Assembly: GCF_000344155.1 (NCBI RefSeq)
Contig: NZ_BAOQ01000028.1
Span: 29,689 to 93,688, forward strand
Length of the DNA stretch: 64,000 bases
Origin: Gordonia paraffinivorans NBRC 108238
GTDB taxonomy: Bacteria > Actinomycetota > Actinomycetes > Mycobacteriales > Mycobacteriaceae
Reading direction: 5' to 3'
A program made the translations under genes and the position numbers. Below are positions 47,263 to 55,956 of the stretch, piece after piece (the stretch's first letter is position 1; each line of letters starts with the position of its first letter). The notes below the pieces were generated by a model, which worked only from the letters and a program-made list of their open reading frames with translations, made no database searches and was not told where the DNA came from.

Positions 47263-49476
47263 TTGTCCCTCTCGCCCGCTGCCACACCCCGATCCCCGGA
47301 ATCCGTGTTCGACCTGCCGCCCCGGCTCACTGCGAAAGCCGACCCCGCGCTCATCGCCGACGACGAGCACCACCTCTCGTCGATCGCCGCGACCCTCGCC
47401 GAGGCGATCGACGATGCCTCCGCCCGCCTCGCCGACGTGCGCCGCGCCGAGGGCGGCGGCGGACGTCGCGCCCTGGACCGGGACCTGGAGATCCACCACC
47501 TCGCCTCGCGCATCCGCACCCTGCGGCGGTTCGGTCTCGACCTCTGCCTCGGACGCACCGTCGGCGTCGACGGCAGCGTGCTCTACATCGGGCGCGTCGG
47601 ACTGACCGCACCCGACGGGACGACGCTGCTGGTCGACTGGCGCACTCCGCTCGCCGGCCCGTTCTTCTCCGCCACCCTGCGCGACCCCGCGGGTCTGGCG
47701 AGCCGGCGCCGCTACCGCTGGTCGCGGGGACGCATCGTCGACTACTGGGACGAGGTGTTCGTCGACGATGCCGCGGTGTCCGCGCGGCATGCCGCGCTCG
47801 ACGACCAGTCGGCGTTCATCGCCGACCTCGGCTCAGTCCGCACACCGCGGATGCGGGACGTGCTCGGCACCATCGCCGCCGACCAGGACGCGATCATCCG
47901 GGCCGGTTCCCGCGGCGCGCTCGTCGTCGACGGCGGGCCGGGCACCGGCAAGACCGTCGTGGCGCTACACCGCGCGGCCTACCTCGTGTACGCCGATCCC
48001 CGGCTGGGAGGCAACCGCGGCGGGCTGCTCGTCGTGGGGCCGCACCGGCCCTACCTCGCCTACGTGGCCGATGTCCTGCCGGGTCTCGGCGAGGACAGTG
48101 TGCAGACGTGCACCCTCGCCGACCTCGTCCCCGAGGGCGCCACGGCGACCACGGAACGCGATCCCGAAGTGTCGGCGCTCAAGTCGTCGGCCCGCATGGT
48201 CGGCGAGGCGGTCGAGACTGCCGTGCGGTTCTACGAGCAACCGCCCGCGACGCCGCTCGTCGTCGAGACCCCGTGGACCGAGGTCACTCTCACACCAGAC
48301 GACTGGGCGGAGGCGTTCGGCGTCCCGGAGCCGGGTACGCCGCACAACGATGCGCGGGAGGAGGTGTGGGAGGAGCTGGTGTCGCTCATCGCCTCCCGCC
48401 ATGACGACGAGGTGCCGTTCGGGGCCCTCCGCCGGGCCCTTGCCGCCGACCGGGAGCTCACCACCGCGTTCGGGCGGGCCTGGCCGCTGCTCGATCCCGC
48501 CGAGATCGTCGGCGACCTGTGGTCGGTGCCCGCGTACCTGAGGCTGTGTGCGCCCTGGCTGACGCCCCGGGAGGTGCGCACGCTCCAGCGCGAGGTCCCG
48601 GACGCCTGGACCGACGCCGATCTCCCGATCCTCGACGCCGCCCGACGCCGCATCGGGGACCCGGACGCGGCACGGAAGCGCCGGCGCTCGCAGGCGGCCG
48701 CCGAGGCCGACCGCGAGCAGATGGACCAGGTGATCGACGACCTCATCGCCGCAGAGGTCCACGACGACGGCGAGGGGTTGATGACGATGCTGCGCGGCGA
48801 GGACCTGCGCAACACCCTCGACGACGGTCTCGCCGTGCGGTCGGCCGACCCCGACCGTCTGGCCGGGCCGTTCGCGCACATCGTCGTCGACGAGGCGCAG
48901 GAGCTGACCGACGCACAGTGGCAGATGCTCCTGAGCCGGTGCCCGTCGCAGAGTTTCACCGTCGTCGGCGACCGCGCCCAGGCGCGGCACGGGTTCACCG
49001 GGTCGTGGGCGCAGCGCCTGCAACGCATCAGGTTCCGCGAGGTGAGGACGGCCGGTCTGACGATCAACTACCGGACGCCTCAGGAGATCATGACCGTCGC
49101 CGAGCCCGTCATCCGCGCGGCCCTCCCCGACGCCAATGTCCCGACCTCGGTCCGCAGCACCGGCATCCCGGTCCGCCACGGCGACCGCGCGGACCTCGAC
49201 CGCGTCGTCGACGAGTGGCTGGCGGATCACGACGAGGGAACCGTGTGCGTGATCGGCGCCGGGGAGTTCGACCCGACCCTCGGTGCGCGCGTCGACCGTG
49301 TGCGTTCGCTCACCCCGACGCTCGCGAAGGGCCTGGAGTTCGATCTCGTGGTGCTCGTCGACCCCGAGTCGTTCGGCGACGGCGTCGAGGGCGCGGTGGA
49401 CCGCTACGTGGCGATGACGCGGGCGACGCAGGAACTGGTGATCCTCGTCTCGTCGCACCGACCCGCCGGGCGGTGA
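47263..49476 (+). CDS. helD: HelD-type RNA polymerase recycling ATPase, 737 aa
   Basis: UvrD-like superfamily-1 ATPase that binds RNA polymerase and releases stalled or inhibited complexes. Visible are a long N-terminal helical arm, a small beta domain with YIGRVGLTAPDGTTLLVDWRTPLAGPFFSA (the HelD signature), Walker A GGPGTGKT (about 224-231), Walker B VVDEAQEL, and motif VI MTRATQELVIL. Some actinobacterial members (HelR) protect polymerase from rifampicin; sequence alone does not tell which type this is. The start is a TTG with GGAG 9 nt upstream, chosen because the helical arm begins there. Confidence 0.85.
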   Translation: MSLSPAATPRSPESVFDLPPRLTAKADPALIADDEHHLSSIAATLAEAIDDASARLADVRRAEGGGGRRALDRDLEIHHLASRIRTLRRFGLDLCLGRTVGVDGSVLYIGRVGLTAPDGTTLLVDWRTPLAGPFFSATLRDPAGLASRRRYRWSRGRIVDYWDEVFVDDAAVSARHAALDDQSAFIADLGSVRTPRMRDVLGTIAADQDAIIRAGSRGALVVDGGPGTGKTVVALHRAAYLVYADPRLGGNRGGLLVVGPHRPYLAYVADVLPGLGEDSVQTCTLADLVPEGATATTERDPEVSALKSSARMVGEAVETAVRFYEQPPATPLVVETPWTEVTLTPDDWAEAFGVPEPGTPHNDAREEVWEELVSLIASRHDDEVPFGALRRALAADRELTTAFGRAWPLLDPAEIVGDLWSVPAYLRLCAPWLTPREVRTLQREVPDAWTDADLPILDAARRRIGDPDAARKRRRSQAAAEADREQMDQVIDDLIAAEVHDDGEGLMTMLRGEDLRNTLDDGLAVRSADPDRLAGPFAHIVVDEAQELTDAQWQMLLSRCPSQSFTVVGDRAQARHGFTGSWAQRLQRIRFREVRTAGLTINYRTPQEIMTVAEPVIRAALPDANVPTSVRSTGIPVRHGDRADLDRVVDEWLADHDEGTVCVIGAGEFDPTLGARVDRVRSLTPTLAKGLEFDLVVLVDPESFGDGVEGAVDRYVAMTRATQELVILVSSHRPAGR

Positions 49477-49491
49477 ACGACAAAGAAGAAA

Positions 49492-49514
49492 CCCGCCACC
49501 GTGTCGGTGGCGGG
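49492..49514. terminator. Bidirectional terminator between HelD gene and tRNA-Arg
   Basis: A perfect 9-bp stem (CCCGCCACC with its complement) has a 5-nt loop, with CTTCTC on the plus side and TTTCTTCTTTG on the minus side. Confidence 0.8.
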
Positions 49515-49525
49515 CTTCTCGCCGG

Positions 49526-49598
49526 TGCGCCCGTAGGGATTCGAACCCCAAACCTTCTGATCCGTAGTCAGATGCTCTATCCGTTGAGCTACGGGCGC
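49526..49598 (-). tRNA. tRNA-Arg (anticodon ACG)
   Basis: Minus-strand cloverleaf: acceptor GCGCCCG/CGGGCGC, D-arm GCTCAACGGATAGAGC, anticodon loop GACTACGGA giving ACG, T-arm GGGTTCGAATCCC. No CCA is encoded (A73 is followed by CCG). This is the substrate of TadA. Confidence 0.95.
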
Positions 49599-49643
49599 GT
49601 GGTGTTTATTCAGTTATGCCGTGGTCGGCCGACCGCGGTTCGG

Positions 49644-49732
49644 CGGAGGCGAGAGGATTTGAACCTCCGGTCCCGTGTTAGCGGGACAACTCATTAGCAG
49701 TGAGTCCCATTCGGCCGCTCTGGCACGCCTCC
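49644..49732 (-). tRNA. tRNA-Ser (anticodon GCT)
   Basis: Class II minus-strand tRNA: acceptor GGAGGCG/CGCCTCC, anticodon loop ACTGCTAAT giving GCT, a long variable arm (GTCCCGC/GCGGGAC type) and T-arm GGTTCAAATCC. CCA is not encoded. Confidence 0.95.
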
Positions 49733-49836
49733 CTGGCGGAGTCCTTTCGAACTGCCGGACGAAAGGTTACACACCCTTGGCGCTCACAAGCAAACCGTTT
49801 GGTCAGAGCCGGTTTTTGCCCCGATTCGCCGAGGTC

Positions 49837-49842
49837 TACATT
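49837..49842 (+). promoter_or_regulatory. -10 box TACATT for leaderless hisC
   Basis: TACATT ends 7 nt before the GTG at 49850. No Shine-Dalgarno sequence lies between. Confidence 0.5.
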
Positions 49843-49849
49843 GGATCGG

Positions 49850-50917
49850 GTGAGCCTGCGAATCCGCCCCGATCTCGATGACCTTCCCGTCTACGTTCCG
49901 GGAAAGACGTTCCCGGGCGCGGTGAAGCTCGCGAGCAACGAGGTGACCGAGGGACCGCTGCCCAGCGTCGCCGACGCGATCGCCCGGGCGGCGGCCGGCA
50001 TCAACCGCTACCCCGACAACGGCACGGTCGAGCTGACCGCCGCACTCGCGAAGAAGTACGGCGTGACCGAGGACGAAGTCCAGGTCGGCTGCGGATCGGT
50101 CATCCTCTGCCAGAACCTGATCCTCGTCACCAGCGGCCCCGGCGACGAGGTGCTGTTCGGCTGGCGTTCGTTCGAGACGTATCCGCTGGCGACCCGCGTC
50201 GTCGGCGCGACCCCCGTCCAGGTGTCGCTGACCGGCGACCTCACCTACGACCTGCAGGCGATGGCCGCCGCGATCACCGACCGCACGCGCCTGGTCTTCA
50301 TCTGCAATCCGAACAACCCGACCGGCACCGTCGTCGAGGCCGCCGACCTGCGCGCGTTCCTGGAGAACGTGCCGTCGGACCTGCTCGTCGTCCTCGACGA
50401 GGCGTACTTCGAGTACCTGAGACTGCCCGAGAACCAGGCCTACGACGCCCTCGAGCTGCGACGCGAGTTCCCCAACCTGGTGATCCTGCGCACGTTCTCC
50501 AAGGCGTACGGCCTGGCCGGCCTCCGTGTGGGTTATGCGATCGCCGACCCCGAGGTCATCACCGCCCTCGGCAAGGTCCACGTGCCGTTCTCGGTCAACA
50601 GCGTCGCCCAGGCCGCCGCGCTCGCCAGCCTCGAGGCGTCCGACGAGCTCCTCGCCCGCACCGACGCCGTCGTCGCCGAGCGCGCGCGGGTCACCGAGCG
50701 CCTGCGTGCCGCCGGTTACCGCGTGCCCGATTCCCAGGCCAACTTCGTCTGGCTCGACCTCGGGGCCGCGGCGATGGACTTCGCGCGAGCCGGAGTCGAG
50801 GCGGGCGTCGTGATCCGCCCCTTCGACGGGGACGGGGTGCGCGTGACCGTCACCAACGCCGAGGAGGGCGACGTGTTCCTCCGGTTCGCGGAGAACTGGG
50901 ACGGCCCCCGGGCCTAG
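49850..50917 (+). CDS. hisC: Histidinol-phosphate / aromatic amino acid aminotransferase (HisC2/Pat type), 355 aa
   Basis: PLP-dependent class I/II aminotransferase, closely similar along its length to Mycobacterium Rv3772 (HisC2/Pat). Seen are LPVYVPGKTFPGAVKLASNE, RYPDNG, FICNPNNPTGT, DEAYFEYL and the PLP lysine in RTFSKAYGLAGLRVGYA. The leading VPGK motif is typical of the aromatic aminotransferase subgroup, so phenylalanine/tyrosine synthesis is as likely as histidine. The GTG is supported by the leaderless promoter. It meets the convergent mycolyltransferase gene tail to tail. Confidence 0.9.
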   Translation: MSLRIRPDLDDLPVYVPGKTFPGAVKLASNEVTEGPLPSVADAIARAAAGINRYPDNGTVELTAALAKKYGVTEDEVQVGCGSVILCQNLILVTSGPGDEVLFGWRSFETYPLATRVVGATPVQVSLTGDLTYDLQAMAAAITDRTRLVFICNPNNPTGTVVEAADLRAFLENVPSDLLVVLDEAYFEYLRLPENQAYDALELRREFPNLVILRTFSKAYGLAGLRVGYAIADPEVITALGKVHVPFSVNSVAQAAALASLEASDELLARTDAVVAERARVTERLRAAGYRVPDSQANFVWLDLGAAAMDFARAGVEAGVVIRPFDGDGVRVTVTNAEEGDVFLRFAENWDGPRA

Positions 50918-51906
50918 AGCCCCCGCGCGAGGGTCGGCCACGCGACCTCGAGGTCGCGCTCCCAGTAGCCCCAGGTGTGGGTGCCGATCAGGCGGAAGCC
51001 GTCGGTGTAGGGGATGCGGTTGGCCCGCAGCGTGAGCGCGAACTCCAGCGAGCAGCGGTAGGCCCCGAGTTCCAGCGCCGACGACGACGCGGTCACCACG
51101 TCGCGCGATCCCTCCTCCGGCTCGATGCGGCGCTGCAGATCCAGCGGGCCGACGGCCCCGGAACCGGCCGCCAGGAAGATGTTCTTGCCGCGGAGCTTGT
51201 CCAGATGGTGACTCGGGTCGTGGGCGCGCCAGCCCGCGGAACCGAACGGGCCCCACATGTTGGTGGCGTCCCCGCCGTCACGACCGACTGTGGTGCGCAC
51301 ATAGGCCTCGTTGAACGGACCCGACACCGGCGGGCACCCGCTCAGCGAGGCGACCCCGGTGTACATCGACGGGTTGCGCACGGTCAGCGCGAACGCCGCC
51401 TGGCCGCCCATCGACAGGCCGAGGATGGCGTTGCGGCCGTTGCCGTTGAATCGTTCGTCGATCAGTGGCGGGAGCTCCTTGGTGAGGAACGTCTCCCACA
51501 TCGGCTTGCCGAGCTTCGGGTCGTGCTTCTGCCAATCGGTGTAGAAGGTCCCCGATGCCCCGGCGGGCAAGACCACGTTGACGTTCTTGTCTGCGAAGAA
51601 GCGCCCGGCGTGCCCCTTGGTGATCCAGTCGCTGACGTCCTTCTCGTTCCCGGCGCCGTCGAGCATGTAGAGCGTCGACCGCGGCGCCGTGGCGCCCGGA
51701 GGCGACAGGACCGACACCCGGATGCGGCCGCCCATGGCCGGCGAGTAGACCCAGATGTCGGTGCGCTGGGCGCTCAGCTCGACGGTCTTGGAGATCCGCG
51801 CGACAGGCTTCTTGGGGGATTTCGGCGCGGCCTCGGCGATCGCCGGGGCCAGCGCAAAGGTCATGAACACAGCGGCAAGGCCTGCGATCCAACGCCTCGA
51901 TTTCAC
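50914..51906 (-). CDS. Antigen-85-like mycolyltransferase, secreted, 330 aa
   Basis: Secreted esterase-fold acyltransferase that moves mycolic acids onto trehalose or arabinogalactan. A signal peptide (KSRRWIAGLAAVFMTFALA, cleavage near AEA-AP at residue ~27) is followed by the fold with VSVLSPP, TLYMLDGAGNEKDVSDW, FYTDWQKHDP, the nucleophile LGLSMGG (Ser 165) and the C-terminal GTHTWGYWERDL histidine. GTG 51906 has GAGGAG 7 nt upstream. Its presence indicates a mycolate cell wall. Confidence 0.9.
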   Translation of the reverse strand: MKSRRWIAGLAAVFMTFALAPAIAEAAPKSPKKPVARISKTVELSAQRTDIWVYSPAMGGRIRVSVLSPPGATAPRSTLYMLDGAGNEKDVSDWITKGHAGRFFADKNVNVVLPAGASGTFYTDWQKHDPKLGKPMWETFLTKELPPLIDERFNGNGRNAILGLSMGGQAAFALTVRNPSMYTGVASLSGCPPVSGPFNEAYVRTTVGRDGGDATNMWGPFGSAGWRAHDPSHHLDKLRGKNIFLAAGSGAVGPLDLQRRIEPEEGSRDVVTASSSALELGAYRCSLEFALTLRANRIPYTDGFRLIGTHTWGYWERDLEVAWPTLARGL

Positions 51907-52108
51907 GTCCAACTCCTCATCCGGACCAGGAACGTCCGGAGTCCTCGGCCATCGTGCACGTGCAACGCCCGCGCCGAACGGTTGGTTCCGACCGGGCATC
52001 TAGACTCACAGACTACCTGCGCGGCCGCGATCGCGACGGTTGAGAAAGCGGCGGCCCAGGTTGCGAGACAACACCCGATTCCGGCGCCCAGGAGAGCGAA
52101 GGTCGACG

Positions 52109-52597
52109 ATGCAGAACCCACCGGCCACCCCGGCCGACGAAGCCCCCGAGGGGCTCGGAGACGACGAGTACGCGTTCGTCGCAGAGGTCGGCGTCCGCTG
52201 GTCGGACATGGACGCCTTCGGGCACATCAACCACGCCCGGATGGTCACCCTCATGGAGGAGGCGCGGATCGCCTGGCTGCTGAGCGCGGGCGAGGAGTAC
52301 CAGCCGCTGATCACCAGCGCGATGATCGTCCACGTCGACATCCGCTATCAGGCACAGCTCCGGCACGAGGACTCGCCGCTGCGAATCGGCATGTGGATCA
52401 AGGGGTTCCGGTCGGTGGACTTCACCATCGGCTACGAGATCCGGAGCGCGCACGCCGAGCCCGGCAGTCGGCCGGCCTGCGTCGCGGCCACGCAGATGGC
52501 CGTCGTCGATGTCGAGAAGAAGACGCTGCGCCGGCTCAGTGCCGACGAGAAGGCGTACCTGAAGGCCTGGTCACGACGGCTCGTATCGGGCCGGTAG
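52109..52597 (+). CDS. Acyl-CoA thioesterase (hotdog fold), 162 aa
   Basis: 4-hydroxybenzoyl-CoA thioesterase-type protein: RWSDMDAFGHINHARMVTLMEEAR, with the catalytic Asp (around 35) and GHINH loop, then VDIRYQAQLRHEDSPLRI. Single hotdog domain; cytosolic. Substrate unknown. A weak GAAGG precedes the ATG. Its 3' end overlaps the convergent coiled-coil gene by 27 bp. Confidence 0.85.
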   Translation: MQNPPATPADEAPEGLGDDEYAFVAEVGVRWSDMDAFGHINHARMVTLMEEARIAWLLSAGEEYQPLITSAMIVHVDIRYQAQLRHEDSPLRIGMWIKGFRSVDFTIGYEIRSAHAEPGSRPACVAATQMAVVDVEKKTLRRLSADEKAYLKAWSRRLVSGR

Positions 52598-53803
52598 CTC
52601 CCGCGGCACCGCCGGCGAGATACGGGCGATGTTGCCCTGCAACACATCTCGGTAGATGCGCAGCTGCTCCTCGCCGCTGCGCACCTGCTCGGTGAGGCGC
52701 TTGGCGTTGTCGACCGACATCTCGCGGTCGCCGGAGCGTGCGATCAGCGCGTCGATGCGGTCGTCGAGGGTCATCGCCCGGTTGTACTCGGCGAGCACCT
52801 GCAGTTCCATGGCCGCCGACTCGACGACGTGCGCGACCTCGCCGAGGGCCTGGACGCGGTCGATGAGCTCGGTCCACACCGGTCGCAGCGCGGTCTCGCG
52901 CCGGTCGATCTCGGCCGCGAAGCTGCGATCGAAACCGCCGTTGCGCTTGGCGCCGTCGAGGTCGATGCGCACCGCACGCAGGGCGATCACGTCGGCGGCG
53001 ATCTCGGCGAGCTCGGCGTGGAGGTTCACCTGGGTGCGCTGCACCTCGAAATGGTCCGACCGCCAGGCCGGGTTGTTCACGATGCGGTCGTAGTAGTGGC
53101 CCGCGACGAACAGCAGGGTCTCGTAGCCGTCGACGAAGTTCGCCGACTTGGGGGCGCCCGCCTGCGAGTCACGGGCCGGGCTCAGCAACTGGTCGGCCCA
53201 TTGCTCGGCCTGCGGGTTGCCGGAGCGCGCGGCCACCTGTCCGACGACGCCGGCGATCCGGTCGATCGCGGCGGTGCCCGCCCGCCGGACATACGACGAC
53301 GCATTGGCGTTGGGGGTCGGGGTGCACAGCAGGCCGGAGAACAGGCGCTCCCGCTCGTCGATCTCGAGGTAGATGTTCTCGCGGCGCTCGCGGCGGATCG
53401 CGCGCGTGCTCGAGGCCATCACGCCCTTGGCGGTCACGATCTGCTTGCGCGCATCCTCGCGACGGCGCTGCAGGCCGTTGAGCCGGTTGCGCAGGACGGC
53501 GGCGACGACGCCGGGCACCATCGGGCTGGCCAGCTGGTGTTCGAGCTGGACGATGGCACGCTGCAGGCGGCGGAGATCGCCGAAGCCGTTCGGCAGGGTG
53601 GGCATCGGGCGGCCCGTCGAGATCCGGCGGACGACGATCGCGCGACCGCCGGGCGTCAGGTAGCCGGAGGCGATCAGCGTCGCCGTGGTGTCGGAGAGCT
53701 CACGCCGCTCACCGGGGACCGACGACCGGTCGCACCACTCACGGATCTGCTCGCTCGTGCGCGCGGGCATCCGACGATGTCCATCTGCGCCGTGTGAGAC
53801 CAT
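52571..53803 (-). CDS. Coiled-coil protein of unknown function, paralogous to 23252-24208, ~410 aa
   Basis: Soluble, almost entirely helical, charged protein. The N-terminal part has LPNGFGDLRRLQRAIVQLEHQL; the central part has DRIVNNPAWRSDHFEVQRTQVNLHAELAEIA, which lines up with the membrane-anchored protein at 23252-24208 (DR+, NPAW, a later V-x-L and E-+-x-x-IA). No membrane helix is present here. ATG 53803 (AAGG just before it) is one of several possible starts; 53770 is another. Confidence 0.7.
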   Translation of the reverse strand: MVSHGADGHRRMPARTSEQIREWCDRSSVPGERRELSDTTATLIASGYLTPGGRAIVVRRISTGRPMPTLPNGFGDLRRLQRAIVQLEHQLASPMVPGVVAAVLRNRLNGLQRRREDARKQIVTAKGVMASSTRAIRRERRENIYLEIDERERLFSGLLCTPTPNANASSYVRRAGTAAIDRIAGVVGQVAARSGNPQAEQWADQLLSPARDSQAGAPKSANFVDGYETLLFVAGHYYDRIVNNPAWRSDHFEVQRTQVNLHAELAEIAADVIALRAVRIDLDGAKRNGGFDRSFAAEIDRRETALRPVWTELIDRVQALGEVAHVVESAAMELQVLAEYNRAMTLDDRIDALIARSGDREMSVDNAKRLTEQVRSGEEQLRIYRDVLQGNIARISPAVPRELPARYEPS

Positions 53804-53948
53804 TCCTTGCCGCCTTACCTGGGAGAACCGGTGTCCGCCCCGTCGTAACCAGACACCGGAACCGATGCTACCCGCGGTCCGCGACACGCTTCGTGACGTC
53901 GACTACGCCCTGACGTCCGGCCGGCACCCTCGATGCCACGATGTGGGG

Positions 53949-55019
53949 GTGACCGAATTCGTCCCGGCCGATGCCGACGCCGATGGGCTGGAGCGGGTGC
54001 GCGGCCAGATCTGGCGCAACGGCGAGGCCGTCGAGGGTTTCGAGCTGGACCGGCTCTCCACGTGCCTCGAGGACGACGAGACGCTCGCCTGGGCCGATCT
54101 CGAATGCCCGTCGCACGAGACGCTGGCCCACGTCGCCGCCCAGCTCGACCTCGACCCGTTCGCCGTGGAGGACAGCGTCGCGGCCTCCGAGCGCGTGAAG
54201 ACCGTCTCCTACGCCGGGCACACGTTCTTCATGGTCTACGCGGTCTCGCTGCGCGACGACGCCGACGAGGCGGACGCCGGCGCCCAGCGGGAGTCGTCGG
54301 GCGCACCGTACGCGCGGGCGCGACTGTTCGACCTGCACCGCATCTCGATCTTCGTCAAGCGCAACGTCCTGGTGACGGTGCGTCTGACGCCGGACTTCCA
54401 GATGGAGGAGGTCCGGCGCCGGTGGGCGGCGAGCGACGCCATGCAGTACGGCATCGGCGCACTCCTGCACGGGCTGCTCGACGTCGTCGCCGACGGCCAC
54501 TTCGAGGCGGTGCAGCGGCTCGACGACGAGATCGAGGATCTCGAGGGGCTGCTGTTCGACGAGCGCGTGTCCGGCCGGGAACTGCAGCGGCGCACCTACG
54601 ACCTCCGCCGGGATCTGGTCATCCTGCGGCGGGTGGTGTTCCCGATGCGCGAGATCATCGCGGCGATCCAGCGGCGCCGGTTCGTGAACCACGCCCCGCC
54701 CGAACTCGACCCGCACTTCTCCGACCTCTACGACCATGCGCTGCACGCGACCGAATGGATCGAGTCGTTGCGGGACATGATCACGACGGTCTTCGAGACC
54801 AATCTCACCCTCGCCGACGCCCGTCTCAACACCGTGATGAAGAAGCTGACCGGGTGGGCCGCGATCATCGCGGTGCCGACGCTGATCACCGGCTTCTACG
54901 GCGAAAACGTGCCCTTTCCCGGCGCGTACGAGACCTCCGGCTTCGTCACGAGCGTCGTGCTGATAGTTCTTGTGGTCGTCACCTTGTACATCTCGTTCCG
55001 ACGCCGCGATTGGTTGTGA
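53949..55019 (+). CDS. corA: CorA-like Mg2+/divalent cation transporter with GEN in place of GMN, 356 aa
   Basis: Pentameric CorA-family channel: a large soluble N-terminal funnel, the stalk helix with LNTVMKKLTGWAAIIAVPTLITG, and two C-terminal membrane helices. The selectivity loop is YGENVPFPG rather than the usual YGMNF, so ion preference may differ from classical Mg2+ transport. GTG 53949 is chosen; ATG 53865 is a longer alternative. The ABC transporter gene follows 7 bp after the stop. Confidence 0.85.
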   Translation: MTEFVPADADADGLERVRGQIWRNGEAVEGFELDRLSTCLEDDETLAWADLECPSHETLAHVAAQLDLDPFAVEDSVAASERVKTVSYAGHTFFMVYAVSLRDDADEADAGAQRESSGAPYARARLFDLHRISIFVKRNVLVTVRLTPDFQMEEVRRRWAASDAMQYGIGALLHGLLDVVADGHFEAVQRLDDEIEDLEGLLFDERVSGRELQRRTYDLRRDLVILRRVVFPMREIIAAIQRRRFVNHAPPELDPHFSDLYDHALHATEWIESLRDMITTVFETNLTLADARLNTVMKKLTGWAAIIAVPTLITGFYGENVPFPGAYETSGFVTSVVLIVLVVVTLYISFRRRDWL

Positions 55020-55026
55020 CCGCCAC

Positions 55027-55956
55027 GTGTACTCACCCGCCATCACGATCGAGGGGCTGACCAAACGCTTCGGCGCGGTCACCGCCGTCGACGACCTGTC
55101 CTTCGCCGTCGCGCCCGGCCGCGTGACCGGCTTCCTCGGCCCCAACGGGTCCGGCAAGACCACGACGCTGCGCATGCTGCTCGGCCTCGTCGAGCCCACC
55201 GCAGGCCGCGCCCTGATCGGCGGTCGTCCCTACCGCGAGATCCGCCGACCGGCCCGGGAGGTGGGCGCTGCGTTGGAGGCGTCGAGCTTCCACCCCGGCC
55301 GCACGGGTCTCGGGCACCTGCAGGCACTCGCCCCGCAGGTGGGCGTGCCGACCGCCCGCTGCAAAGAGATCCTCGACTTCGTGGGACTCGCCGACGCCGC
55401 GAACCGCCGGGTCGGCGGCTACTCGATGGGCATGCGCCAGCGTCTCGGCCTGGCGACCGCGCTGCTCGGCGACCCCGGGATCATCATCTTGGACGAACCC
55501 GCGAACGGCCTCGACCCGCAGGGCATCGTGTGGCTGCGCGGCCTGCTGCGGGCGCTCGCCGCCGAGGGCCGCACCGTGCTGCTGTCGAGTCACGTGCTCG
55601 CCGAGGTGCGGGCGACCGTCGACGACGTCGTCGTGATCGGCAACGGCCGACTGGTCCGCGCGTCGACGCTGACCGAGTTCGAGGACCTCGCCGTGCACGC
55701 GGTGGCGGTGCGCACCCCGAATCCGGCGTCGTTCGTGGCGCTGGCCCGCGAACGCGGCTGGCAGGTCGAGGACGCGCCCGGCGGGTTCCGCGTCCACGGC
55801 GTCGACACCGCCACCGTCGGTTCCGCGGCCTTCGCCCACGGCATCGAGCTGCACGAGCTGTCCGACGCGGGAGCCGATCTGGAGGCGGTGTTCCTGCAGC
55901 TGACAGGCGCACCCGCACCGGCCGGCGTGCCGATGCAGACAGGAGCGATCCGATGA
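55027..55956 (+). CDS. ABC transporter ATP-binding protein, 309 aa
   Basis: Nucleotide-binding subunit with Walker A GPNGSGKTT, signature YSMGMRQRL, Walker B IIILDEP and the H-loop SSHV. It resembles exporters of the DrrA/BcrA class, with an extra ~80-residue C-terminal domain. The GTG at 55027 is the nearest suitable start, after corA. It pairs with the permease gene, which it overlaps by 4 bp. Substrate unknown; antibiotic or lipid export is possible. Confidence 0.88.
   Translation: MYSPAITIEGLTKRFGAVTAVDDLSFAVAPGRVTGFLGPNGSGKTTTLRMLLGLVEPTAGRALIGGRPYREIRRPAREVGAALEASSFHPGRTGLGHLQALAPQVGVPTARCKEILDFVGLADAANRRVGGYSMGMRQRLGLATALLGDPGIIILDEPANGLDPQGIVWLRGLLRALAAEGRTVLLSSHVLAEVRATVDDVVVIGNGRLVRASTLTEFEDLAVHAVAVRTPNPASFVALARERGWQVEDAPGGFRVHGVDTATVGSAAFAHGIELHELSDAGADLEAVFLQLTGAPAPAGVPMQTGAIR

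Noticed and set aside
14641..49740. tRNA genes as integration sites for a genomic island
   Set aside because: No integrase, no direct repeats of tRNA 3' ends and no composition shift were seen beside tRNA-Asp, either tRNA-Ser or tRNA-Arg.
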